Shown: in pieces, positions 22,659 to 30,162 of the stretch | How the letters are laid out: each line of letters begins with the position of its first letter | Numbering within the stretch: position 1 is the first letter of the stretch | Source: an uncultured Erysipelotrichaceae bacterium | Lineage (GTDB): Bacteria > Bacillota_I > Bacilli_A > RF39 > UBA660 | DNA length: 32,154 bases | NCBI GenBank assembly: GCA_902793315.1 | Contig: CADBCT010000002.1 | Location: 66,973 to 99,126, forward strand | Direction: 5' to 3' | The notes under the pieces: model-generated | Database searches by the model: none | The model's input: only the letters and a program-made list of their open reading frames with translations | What the model was told of the DNA's origin: nothing | Translations under genes and position numbers: made by a program

Positions 22659-25200
22659 ACTTATCACCGAACCTCTTTGCAAAAATCACTTTTATTTTAT
22701 CATAAAATAACAAAACATACAAAGCTATTAATGATATTATCATTCCTATTTTCATGCCATAAATATTATATTTTAATACCACTTTATGATTTCCAGCTGG
22801 AATATCAGCAGCTAATACAGCATCGACTAGAGCATACGTTTTTACTTGCTTATCATCAACGTATACTTTCCACCCTTTATCATATGGTATTGAAGTATAT
22901 AAAACCATATTGTTCCTTGCAGTTATTGTTCCTTCAATTCTATGTTCCTTAAAATCAGTTATTTTAAATGATCCTGAATTTAATCTTTTATAAGCGTTAA
23001 TGAACGTATCATTGTCAAAGCTATAAACTCTAAATTTGTCCTTTCCCTTAGGTGTATCATAACTTATATAAATATCATCGTATCCATTCATTTCAATAAC
23101 AGAATATTCCATATCACTTTTTATTTCCGAATAATCTATATCTGTATCTACATTAGATTCATATTCTTCTTTTCGATAATATAAAACATCATTGATAATA
23201 TAATAATTAACCGTATCATTTTCAATAAATGCATATAAATTAGTAGCATCGGTATGTAGAGAATATTTAATCACAATACTTCCATCATTTTCCTCAACTA
23301 ATTCTTTATCATAGTCTGTAATTTTAGTAAACGGACTCATTCCTGTAGTTATATTAATAAAATCATTTTGGTTTTTAATGGCATCTTTACTTGAACATTT
23401 CCAATCCCGAATATAAGTTGGTACAGCAAATGCAATACTATTATTATATTTAAATTTGAATGTATCATCATTTATTAACTTATAATCTTCTAAGTTGTTT
23501 TTTCTCTTAATCAACATATACTTTATATCAAACATCATGTCAAAAACTGGTGTTTGACTACTATATATGTATGAATTAGCCCCATTGTTCTTTATCCCTA
23601 ATTTACTTTGAAATTCATTAAAACCATAGCCATTCATAGAACTAAACGATGTAAACCCATAATAGTTTAACATTGATGAATCATTGTATGTAGCAAAGTC
23701 ATCAGTTGCAATTCTATAAAACAAATCATCTGAATCTTGTTTTTTAATTGCTTTTACTTTTGCTCCATATTCATCTAAAATTTCATTAAAATTCTTAACA
23801 TTTTGATCAATATTCCAATTAGTATTGGTATTATTTACTAGTTCATATGAAAGTATTCCTAATGCTAAAATAAACACTACTTTTTTAAATTTAGTATATC
23901 TAATCCCCAAATAACAAATGAAATACAAGACAATAATAATTATATTAGTATATAAATTTTTGACAGAAATAATTCTAACTTTCTTATTTAATAATAAAAA
24001 TACTAAAAATATTATAATAATTATAAATATAGCAAATACATATTTAAACTTAACTTTATCTAATTTCTCAAAAGAATAGGCACTAATAACAACCAAGACA
24101 AAAATATAAAGAAAAGAATATCGATATGGCAAATCGTTTGGAATATGAAATGCATGAAGTATAAAATCTAATTGAGGTATAAAAAATGGTAATATCATTA
24201 ATACTAGTAATACTAAATATGCTAACTTAACTCGAGTTTCAATTTTATGATTAAAAATAAACATTAATGCTAGCAATAGTGACAATACACCAGCATAAAT
24301 ATTAGGAGCATCTGTTTTAGATAAAACTGGTGTTGTTGAAAATACACCACTAAAATGCTTTTGCAATATTTCAAAAATAGTAAATGAATAATAGACAAAA
24401 TTAGGCATTGTATCAGTTGATGCGGAAGTTGTTGTAAATGCATAAAATTGTGGAATTAATAAAAATGCTAATAAAGACCCTGCAGTCAATGATGATACGA
24501 CAAAAAGTGATACTCTTTTGCCCTTATCAACATTTTTATTCAGAATTAAATATATTAAAAAATATACAACTGAAAAAATGCATATCATATAACCAATAAA
24601 GTAGTTTGAAAAAATACTTATTGCTAAAGATAAAGTATATAATTTCCACTTTCCTTCATCAATTAATTTTTCTATTCCAAGCACAACTAGCGGTAATAAA
24701 TATACTCCATCAAACCACATAAGATTCCAATAATATGCAGTAAAATACCCAGATAATGCATAAGATAAACCTAATAATATAAAATAAGCATTTTTTTTGT
24801 GAAATTTATTACATAAATAGTAAACCATTAAAGTTGCAGCTAATACTACTTTCAAAGCTATAATTATAGAAAAAGATGTTAATAATCCTTTTTTAGAAAA
24901 GAAAATCATTATCAAATTTAATGGACTTGATAAATAAGTTAAATAATTTCTATAAAAAGGTAATCCTAAGCCCATTGTAAAAGAATATGTAGACATAGAA
25001 AAAGTTTTTATACGATTATATAATTCAAACATAAAAGGACAATACTGATGAAAAAAGTCTACATCCAACAATCCGTTTTTACCTAAAGGTGTTACATCTT
25101 GTAAAAAATAAATTATACCGGTTAATATAATCGAACAAAATATAGTAAAAATATAAATCTTATTTTCAGAAAAAAATTTTTTAATTTGTCTTTTTTTCAT
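22561..25200 (-). CDS. YfhO-family multi-spanning membrane protein (probable GT-C glycosyltransferase)
   Basis: The 879-residue protein has about 12-13 membrane segments in its first 450 residues, a large extracellular region, and a last membrane segment near the C-terminus. YfhO signatures are FTMGLGLPFYRNYLTYLSSP, ALSGYFTAYYWNLMWFDGVYLLPL and SNYFIGYMICIFS; the last quarter has the typical SMNGYGFN and AVDAVLAADIPAG-like pattern. In Listeria and Bacillus, YfhO works with a CsbB/GtrB-type enzyme to add sugars from undecaprenyl phosphate to lipoteichoic acid outside the cell. A GtrB-like gene follows directly here, which fits. I start at ATG 25200 (GGTG upstream) rather than GTG 25212. The final 32 residues are Lys/Arg/His-rich and are read from DNA that also encodes the start of the next gene. 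Confidence 0.87.
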   Translation of the reverse strand: MKKRQIKKFFSENKIYIFTIFCSIILTGIIYFLQDVTPLGKNGLLDVDFFHQYCPFMFELYNRIKTFSMSTYSFTMGLGLPFYRNYLTYLSSPLNLIMIFFSKKGLLTSFSIIIALKVVLAATLMVYYLCNKFHKKNAYFILLGLSYALSGYFTAYYWNLMWFDGVYLLPLVVLGIEKLIDEGKWKLYTLSLAISIFSNYFIGYMICIFSVVYFLIYLILNKNVDKGKRVSLFVVSSLTAGSLLAFLLIPQFYAFTTTSASTDTMPNFVYYSFTIFEILQKHFSGVFSTTPVLSKTDAPNIYAGVLSLLLALMFIFNHKIETRVKLAYLVLLVLMILPFFIPQLDFILHAFHIPNDLPYRYSFLYIFVLVVISAYSFEKLDKVKFKYVFAIFIIIIIFLVFLLLNKKVRIISVKNLYTNIIIIVLYFICYLGIRYTKFKKVVFILALGILSYELVNNTNTNWNIDQNVKNFNEILDEYGAKVKAIKKQDSDDLFYRIATDDFATYNDSSMLNYYGFTSFSSMNGYGFNEFQSKLGIKNNGANSYIYSSQTPVFDMMFDIKYMLIKRKNNLEDYKLINDDTFKFKYNNSIAFAVPTYIRDWKCSSKDAIKNQNDFINITTGMSPFTKITDYDKELVEENDGSIVIKYSLHTDATNLYAFIENDTVNYYIINDVLYYRKEEYESNVDTDIDYSEIKSDMEYSVIEMNGYDDIYISYDTPKGKDKFRVYSFDNDTFINAYKRLNSGSFKITDFKEHRIEGTITARNNMVLYTSIPYDKGWKVYVDDKQVKTYALVDAVLAADIPAGNHKVVLKYNIYGMKIGMIISLIALYVLLFYDKIKVIFAKRFGDKYEHRHNSSSKKRRRKHRINFQRNKKKTEKQKT

Positions 25201-25246
25201 ATCATACACCACTATAATTTTATCAAATATTATTATAAAAGTATAT

Positions 25247-25274
25247 AAAAAAAATTAGTAGTAAACTACTAATT
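25247..25274 (-). terminator. Terminator of the heptose operon
   Basis: AATTAGTAGT and ACTACTAATT (25253-25262 and 25265-25274) are perfectly complementary around two bases (so the working loop is larger), followed by eight T on the minus strand. It starts next to the stop codon of the GT2 gene at 25275 and separates it from the yfhO-like gene. Confidence 0.85.
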
Positions 25275-26228
25275 CTAATCATACTTATCTATTTTTTTTA
25301 GGCCATCACTACTCTCTTTAATTATAAACTTTGGCCTATCTTTTATTTCTAAATATATTTCTGCTAAATATTCTCCTATTATTCCCAAAACCAATAAAAC
25401 TAATCCAAATCCGAACAATAACACACACATTATAGATGAATATCCTGACGATATATCAGGCGAAATAAAATGATTTATGATTGTAAAGAACATATAAGCA
25501 ACAGCAATTATACAAAAGATGACCCCAGTAACTGAAGCAATCTTTAAAGGCACAGTGGAAAAAGAAGTAATTCCTCTTAAAGCATAATTGAAAGCACTTT
25601 TCATTGGCAGCTTTGTTTCACCAGCTATACGTTCATGATTTTCAAATGAAATCCATTTTGTCTTAAAACCAACCCAAGAAAAAATTCCTTTTGTAAATCT
25701 TTCATTTTCCTTCAAAAGTAGTACTGAGTCTACCATTTGTCTAGTCATTAATCTAAAATCACGGGCACCATTTTTTATTTCATAATTAGAAATCTTACTC
25801 ATCAACTTATAAAATAAATTAGCAAACAATGACCTAAATAATGGTTCGTTTTTACGATCTTTTCTATATGTTGCAACACAATCAAAATCTTCTGTTTTTA
25901 ATATTTGATACATTTTTTCTATTAAATATGGAGGATCTTGTAAATCAGAATCCAAAATTGCTACAAAGTCTCCAGTAGAAGCTTTTAAACCAGCATACAT
26001 TGATGCATCTTTTCCAAAATTTCTGGAAAAAGAAAGATACTCATAATTGTATTTTTTATGATACTCTTTCATTATTTTTAAAGTATTATCAATAGACGCA
26101 TTATCTACTAAAATCACTTCAAATTTAACTTTAGACATACTTTTTTTTAATTTAAGTAGTTCTTTATTTAAATATGGAAGAGCTTTTTCTTCATTATAGC
26201 AAGGTATAATTAATGATATTTTATCCAT
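25275..26228 (-). CDS. GtrB/CsbB/DPM1-type polyprenyl-phosphate glycosyltransferase (GT2)
   Basis: This 317-residue membrane enzyme has the full GtrB layout: SLIIPCYNEEKAL, VDNASIDNT, FSRNFGKDASMYAGL, the metal site DSDLQDPP, GARDFRLMTRQMV, ERFTKGIFSWVGF, then two membrane segments (about 228-255 and 266-290) and EIYLEIKDRPKFIIKES at the end. It should load a sugar on undecaprenyl phosphate. ATG 26228 was chosen over GTG 26237, because that GTG is part of the AGGTGAT site. It overlaps the SDR gene by eight bases and is the last gene of the heptose operon, so a heptose or heptose-derived sugar is a plausible donor, an inference from context. The canonical members use UDP-Glc, UDP-GlcNAc or GDP-Man. 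Confidence 0.9.
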   Translation of the reverse strand: MDKISLIIPCYNEEKALPYLNKELLKLKKSMSKVKFEVILVDNASIDNTLKIMKEYHKKYNYEYLSFSRNFGKDASMYAGLKASTGDFVAILDSDLQDPPYLIEKMYQILKTEDFDCVATYRKDRKNEPLFRSLFANLFYKLMSKISNYEIKNGARDFRLMTRQMVDSVLLLKENERFTKGIFSWVGFKTKWISFENHERIAGETKLPMKSAFNYALRGITSFSTVPLKIASVTGVIFCIIAVAYMFFTIINHFISPDISSGYSSIMCVLLFGFGLVLLVLGIIGEYLAEIYLEIKDRPKFIIKESSDGLKKIDKYD

Positions 26229-27258
26229 TATTATCACCTATTATTTTATCTAAAATTTCACAAGTATATTTAACAGTTTTATCTATTCCCTCTTTTAAAG
26301 ATGTTTTAGGTTGCCAACCATAATTGTTATAAGCATGTTCATTTGATAAGCAAGTATATTTAAGAACTTCATGTTCTAATAATTCTGTAGATATAGGATA
26401 TGGCTTACTGTACAATTCCGGATAGTTATTCCAAAAATGAGAAACTTTCATATACTTAGTTTTTATCTTTTCTTTACCCATAGCTTCAGCTATTAAAGCT
26501 GTTATTTCCTTTATAGATACAACTTTGCCAGTTGAAACATTAACAGTATCAAAGCTTTTATTTTTTCTAACTAATAAAGCCAAGTCAATTAAATCATCAA
26601 CATAAACAAAATCTCTTTTTTGATTTCCATCAGAATGAAGTATTGGACTATTACCTTTGTACAATTCTCTAATTATATAAGCCATTACAGGAGGCTGTGT
26701 TCTTAAACAATCAGCATGTGGTCCATAAACATTAGCGAATCTCAATATAACTATTGGTATATGATATGCATCATAAAAAGCTTTACATAATTGTTCTGCA
26801 GCATATTTCGTACTAGGATATATTAAACTAGGTTTTTCAACAACATCTTCAACAGAAGGAAAATCTGTATTATTTTCATAAACTGCTGAGGTACTGGCAA
26901 AAATAATTCTTTTTACTCCATACTTTCTAGATAAATTTAAAATTATTGTAGTACCTACTATATTAACCTCGGTAGCCTCAACTGGATTATTTTGACAATC
27001 AGGAAGTGGTGTAATACCAGCGAAATGATATACAGTATCAAATTTATTTTTAGAAAATAATTCTTCCATATACTCAAGATTTCTAATATCTTCGCGACAT
27101 ATTTCTTGACTAAAATCATGGCCTTCAAATACTAAATTATCATCTCTTCCATACGAAAAATTATCCAATAAGGTTACTTCTTCACCCTCTAGAAAAAGTC
27201 TATATGCTAATTGAGAACCAATAAAGCCAGCTGCACCCGTAATTAAAATTTTACTCAT
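26221..27258 (-). CDS. Extended SDR-family NAD-dependent sugar-nucleotide epimerase/dehydratase
   Basis: The 345-residue enzyme acts on a nucleotide sugar. It shows the NAD-binding G8-x-x-G11-x-x-G14 motif, D32 at the end of the second strand (NAD rather than NADP), H-F-A-G near 78-81, a Ser-rich strand ASTSAVYE (121-128) and the catalytic Y147-P-S-T-K151. LRFANVYGPH and KRDFVYVDDLIDLALL are typical of UDP-glucose 4-epimerase and GDP-mannose dehydratase relatives. The active-site Thr/Ser before the Tyr is present, but the D-E pair of 4,6-dehydratases is not evident, so an epimerase or related enzyme is more likely. It overlaps gmhA by eight bases, and its GGAGG site lies inside gmhA. It may convert the activated heptose made by this operon, or supply another sugar. 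Confidence 0.9.
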   Translation of the reverse strand: MSKILITGAAGFIGSQLAYRLFLEGEEVTLLDNFSYGRDDNLVFEGHDFSQEICREDIRNLEYMEELFSKNKFDTVYHFAGITPLPDCQNNPVEATEVNIVGTTIILNLSRKYGVKRIIFASTSAVYENNTDFPSVEDVVEKPSLIYPSTKYAAEQLCKAFYDAYHIPIVILRFANVYGPHADCLRTQPPVMAYIIRELYKGNSPILHSDGNQKRDFVYVDDLIDLALLVRKNKSFDTVNVSTGKVVSIKEITALIAEAMGKEKIKTKYMKVSHFWNNYPELYSKPYPISTELLEHEVLKYTCLSNEHAYNNYGWQPKTSLKEGIDKTVKYTCEILDKIIGDNNG

Positions 27259-27838
27259 CTTTTAAGTAACCTCCTTTACCATATAATTTATAAAGAACTG
27301 AAATTATTAAATGTTCTAAAAATAAATGAATATCTTCAGTAATTTGCATATGTTCAATATTAGAATTTATATTATAATCTGATATCTTTTTTAGCTTGCC
27401 GCCATCATAACCAGTTAAACTAATGATTGTAGCATTTTTTCTTTTAGCATAAGAAACAGCTTTTATAATATTTTGAGAATTACCACTACCAGAGATAGCA
27501 ATAACAATATCATTTTTATTTATTCCTATATTTTTCAATTGATACTTGAACACTTCATCATATCCTTCATCATTTGCTATTGCTAAAATAAGAGGAACAT
27601 TATCGTTTAAACAATTAAACTTAAAAGTTTTATCAGTCTTTTTAAATATAGCTTTATTAAAATCATTATTAATATGAGAGGCAGTAGACCCACTACCACC
27701 ATTTCCAAAAATGAATATACGTTTTTCATTGTTTAATGCATCAATTAGAATATCTATTATTGATATTATATTTTCAACATCCAAGGCATGCAAAATCTCT
27801 ATCTCATTATTAATATATTCATCTATTATTTTTTTCAT
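27251..27838 (-). CDS. gmhA: Sedoheptulose 7-phosphate isomerase (SIS domain, GmhA type)
   Basis: GmhA turns sedoheptulose 7-phosphate into D-glycero-D-manno-heptose 7-phosphate, the first step of heptose nucleotide synthesis. The 195 residues match the family (about 190-200). The phosphate-binding SIS loops are FGNGGSGSTASHINNDF (about 44-60) and ISGSGNSQNI (about 114-123); the catalytic Glu and His fit TEDIHLFLEHL near 169-179. An AGAGGTG site precedes ATG 27838. It lies nine bases after the heptose-kinase gene and before the SDR gene. The kinase and nucleotidyltransferase-phosphatase genes beside it make the GmhA assignment secure over other SIS proteins. Confidence 0.93.
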   Translation of the reverse strand: MKKIIDEYINNEIEILHALDVENIISIIDILIDALNNEKRIFIFGNGGSGSTASHINNDFNKAIFKKTDKTFKFNCLNDNVPLILAIANDEGYDEVFKYQLKNIGINKNDIVIAISGSGNSQNIIKAVSYAKRKNATIISLTGYDGGKLKKISDYNINSNIEHMQITEDIHLFLEHLIISVLYKLYGKGGYLKDE

Positions 27839-27847
27839 AATGCACCT

Positions 27848-28834
27848 CTAATCTTTATAAACTATTCTACTTCCTTCATCATCTATTTTAAAATTGACTT
27901 CTTTATATGATGATAATGCTTTTCTTACTTTATTCTTTTTATTTAAAGGAACATACAAAAGCAAGAATCCTCCTCCACCAGCACCTAGAATTTTACCTCC
28001 TAGAGCTCCGTTCTTAATAGCTAAATCATACATATTATTAATATCTTTATTGGATACTCCACTTGCAAATTGTTTTTTTATTTCCCATGCTTTTCCAAGT
28101 AAATATCCAAAATTATCCAAATCATTATTCAATAAATATTCTTCAGATAAGGTTACCATCTCGACTAATGAATCTAATATTTCACTTTTGTTTTTAGTAG
28201 TCTTCTTTTGTTCTTTAAAAATCGCTTTAGAGTCACGCGCATTTCCAGTATAAAAAAACATCAAATGATTCAACAAGTTTTCTTTAATTTCATCATTTAA
28301 ATTAAGCTTTTTTATTGAAACCGTATCATCATTATTGAAGATATACTTATTAAATCCCCCATATGAAACAGCATATTGATCTTGAATTCCTATTTCTTGA
28401 TGTAATCTATTTATTTCTATATCAATTGCTTCTTTAGCCAGTTGTTCTTTTGAAACTTTTTCGCCCTTATAAGCATGTAAGGCATTTAAAACTCCAACAG
28501 CTAATGATGATGATGATGCTAATCCAACTCCAAGATTTGTCATAGGTAAATCAGCTAAATATAGAATTTCAATCCCTGAAGTAATATTAGTTATTTTTAA
28601 TGCTTCTCGAATAATATTGTGTTTAACTTCATCAACATTATCAACCAATTCATTATCATTATAAACTAATCGAATTTTATCATCAAATCTTTTATTTACT
28701 ACTATATATACATGCATATCTAATGCTGTACTAATTACACATCCATACCCATATTTAGAGTTATGAAAGTAGTCATAAAAATCAGTACCTCCACCGAAAA
28801 ACGAAGCACGTAATGGGGTTTTTGAAACAATCAT
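27848..28834 (-). CDS. hddA: D-glycero-D-manno-heptose 7-phosphate kinase (GHMP family, HddA type)
   Basis: HddA phosphorylates heptose 7-phosphate at C1 (alpha), giving the 1,7-bisphosphate of the GDP-heptose route. The 328 residues are the usual length. GHMP motifs: SKTPLRASFFGGGTDF at the N-terminus, the ATP-binding LGVGLASSSSLAVGVLNAL near 99-117, and KILGAGGGGFLLLYVP near 279-294. EIGIQDQYAVSYGGFN near 150-165 is typical of HddA. ATG 28834 follows directly on the stop codon of the fusion gene, and the GAGGTGAT ribosome binding site lies inside the last codons of that gene. The kinase is unlike HldE of the ADP-heptose route, which argues for GDP-heptose here. Confidence 0.93.
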   Translation of the reverse strand: MIVSKTPLRASFFGGGTDFYDYFHNSKYGYGCVISTALDMHVYIVVNKRFDDKIRLVYNDNELVDNVDEVKHNIIREALKITNITSGIEILYLADLPMTNLGVGLASSSSLAVGVLNALHAYKGEKVSKEQLAKEAIDIEINRLHQEIGIQDQYAVSYGGFNKYIFNNDDTVSIKKLNLNDEIKENLLNHLMFFYTGNARDSKAIFKEQKKTTKNKSEILDSLVEMVTLSEEYLLNNDLDNFGYLLGKAWEIKKQFASGVSNKDINNMYDLAIKNGALGGKILGAGGGGFLLLYVPLNKKNKVRKALSSYKEVNFKIDDEGSRIVYKD

Positions 28835-30028
28835 TTAATCACCTCTTAAATAGTCTGTAACTGCATCTTTAAGTGAATATTCTTCACCAACTAAAATGCC
28901 CTTAACTCTTGCAGCCTTAGCAGCTTCCATATCTCTTTCATCGTCCCCAAAAAATACGCATTCAGTTAAATTTAATGACAAATCCTTTTGAGCTTGATAT
29001 AAAAGTCCGGGTTTTGGTTTTCGACACAAACAGCCATCATCCCAATTATGTGGACAATAATATATATAATCTATTTTTGCACCTGCCTTAGCTAAATCAG
29101 ACTGCATTTTATCATGAATTTTATTTAAATCATCAATAGTTAAATTCCCTCTAGCAATTCCTGGCTGATTAGTAATCAAAATAGTTATTATATTATTATC
29201 ATTTAACATTTTTATGGCTTCAATTGCGCCACTTAGCCATATAAAATCTTTTGCCTTTTCAATGTAACAAGCTTTAGGAGCTCGCTTATTTATAGTACCA
29301 TCTCTGTCCAAAAAAACCACCTTTTTGGGTTTAAAAAATTCATCTGTTAATGACATTCTTTCAAATGATCCAATCGAATAATATCTATGAGAAGTAACAG
29401 TAGCAAATAATCCTTTATTAGAAACAAGTTTAGGAAAAACAGCTTTTGAAAAATTTCTATTACTACCATATTCTAAATCTAATACATTTTTTTTAACAAT
29501 AGCATATCCTATTTCTACTCCATTAAGACTTTTATCTTCACGAGATTTATCATAAGTTATAACTAAACCATCACTATTTACAAAAACATTATTTTTTGTA
29601 TACAAATCAATATTATCATAAACAGATAATTCTATGCTTGCTTTATGCTTATAAAAATTATTGACTAAACTATCAAAATCAATTGGACAATAATTATCAC
29701 AATACATAAGAAGAAAACTTTCCTCAAGTTTTTCTTTAGCGTGTATTAATCTATCTAATGTATCATAAGACTCCGGAGTAATATCATATGATATTTTTAC
29801 TCCATACTTTTCTCCGGTACCTAAATAGTTAATGACTTTTTGAGGTAAATATCCTAATAATATTACAATGTTTTTTATGCCAATTTTTTTTACTTGCAAT
29901 ACTAAATGTTCAATAAATGGAACTCCATTAATTGGATACATTGGTTTTGGATTATTATTAGTAAATGGTTTTAAGCGTGTTCCCATTCCACCAGCCAAAA
30001 TAACAGCTTGCTCAACTTGTTTTTTCAT
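28835..30028 (-). CDS. Fused heptose-1-phosphate nucleotidyltransferase (HddC-like) and heptose-1,7-bisphosphate phosphatase (GmhB-like)
   Basis: This 397-residue protein joins the last two steps of activated-heptose synthesis. Residues 1-230 are a sugar-1-phosphate nucleotidyltransferase: L11-A-G-G-M-G-T-R-L, PKPMYPING (27-35), and YCDNYC (109-114) as the metal-binding segment. Residues 235-397 are a HAD phosphatase of the GmhB type: VVFLDRDGT with D241 and D243 as nucleophile and acid, LITNQPGIARG, the zinc loop CPH-(6)-CLC and FFGDDERDMEAA. Together they would remove the 7-phosphate and add the nucleotide, presumably GMP, to the 1-phosphate. A GAGG site precedes ATG 30028. It is the first gene of the operon, driven by the promoter at 30055-30083. 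Confidence 0.93.
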   Translation of the reverse strand: MKKQVEQAVILAGGMGTRLKPFTNNNPKPMYPINGVPFIEHLVLQVKKIGIKNIVILLGYLPQKVINYLGTGEKYGVKISYDITPESYDTLDRLIHAKEKLEESFLLMYCDNYCPIDFDSLVNNFYKHKASIELSVYDNIDLYTKNNVFVNSDGLVITYDKSREDKSLNGVEIGYAIVKKNVLDLEYGSNRNFSKAVFPKLVSNKGLFATVTSHRYYSIGSFERMSLTDEFFKPKKVVFLDRDGTINKRAPKACYIEKAKDFIWLSGAIEAIKMLNDNNIITILITNQPGIARGNLTIDDLNKIHDKMQSDLAKAGAKIDYIYYCPHNWDDGCLCRKPKPGLLYQAQKDLSLNLTECVFFGDDERDMEAAKAARVKGILVGEEYSLKDAVTDYLRGD

Positions 30029-30054
30029 AGTAAAACCTCATTTTCACTGTTTAT

Positions 30055-30083
30055 AGTATAGCATATTTGTTTTTTTTAGTAAA
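30055..30083 (-). promoter_or_regulatory. Promoter of the heptose operon
   Basis: TTTACT (30078-30083 on the complement), a 17-base spacer ending in TGC, and TATACT (30055-30060), with an extended -10. The leader to ATG 30028 is about 20 bases. Confidence 0.75.
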
Positions 30084-30108
30084 ACATTAAAAAAAGTTAA
30101 TTTTTATA

Positions 30109-30151
30109 TACATACCATTATTGATATATGCTATACTTAAAAAAAGTATAG
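30109..30151 (+). promoter_or_regulatory. Extended -10 promoter of the DUF2079 gene overlapped by a hairpin
   Basis: TGC-TATACT (30129-30137) is an extended -10; TACATA (30109-30114) is a poor -35 at 17 bases. CTATACTT and AAGTATAG (30131-30138 and 30144-30151) form a perfect inverted repeat over the -10 and the predicted start of transcription, ending at the GAGGTGA ribosome binding site. Confidence 0.6.
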
Positions 30152-30162
30152 AGGTGAGATTT

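Noticed and set aside
27894-28253. Plus-strand open frame of 119 codons over the heptose kinase gene
   Set aside because: It is a shadow of hddA, which has a complete set of GHMP motifs; no promoter or ribosome binding site was seen for it.
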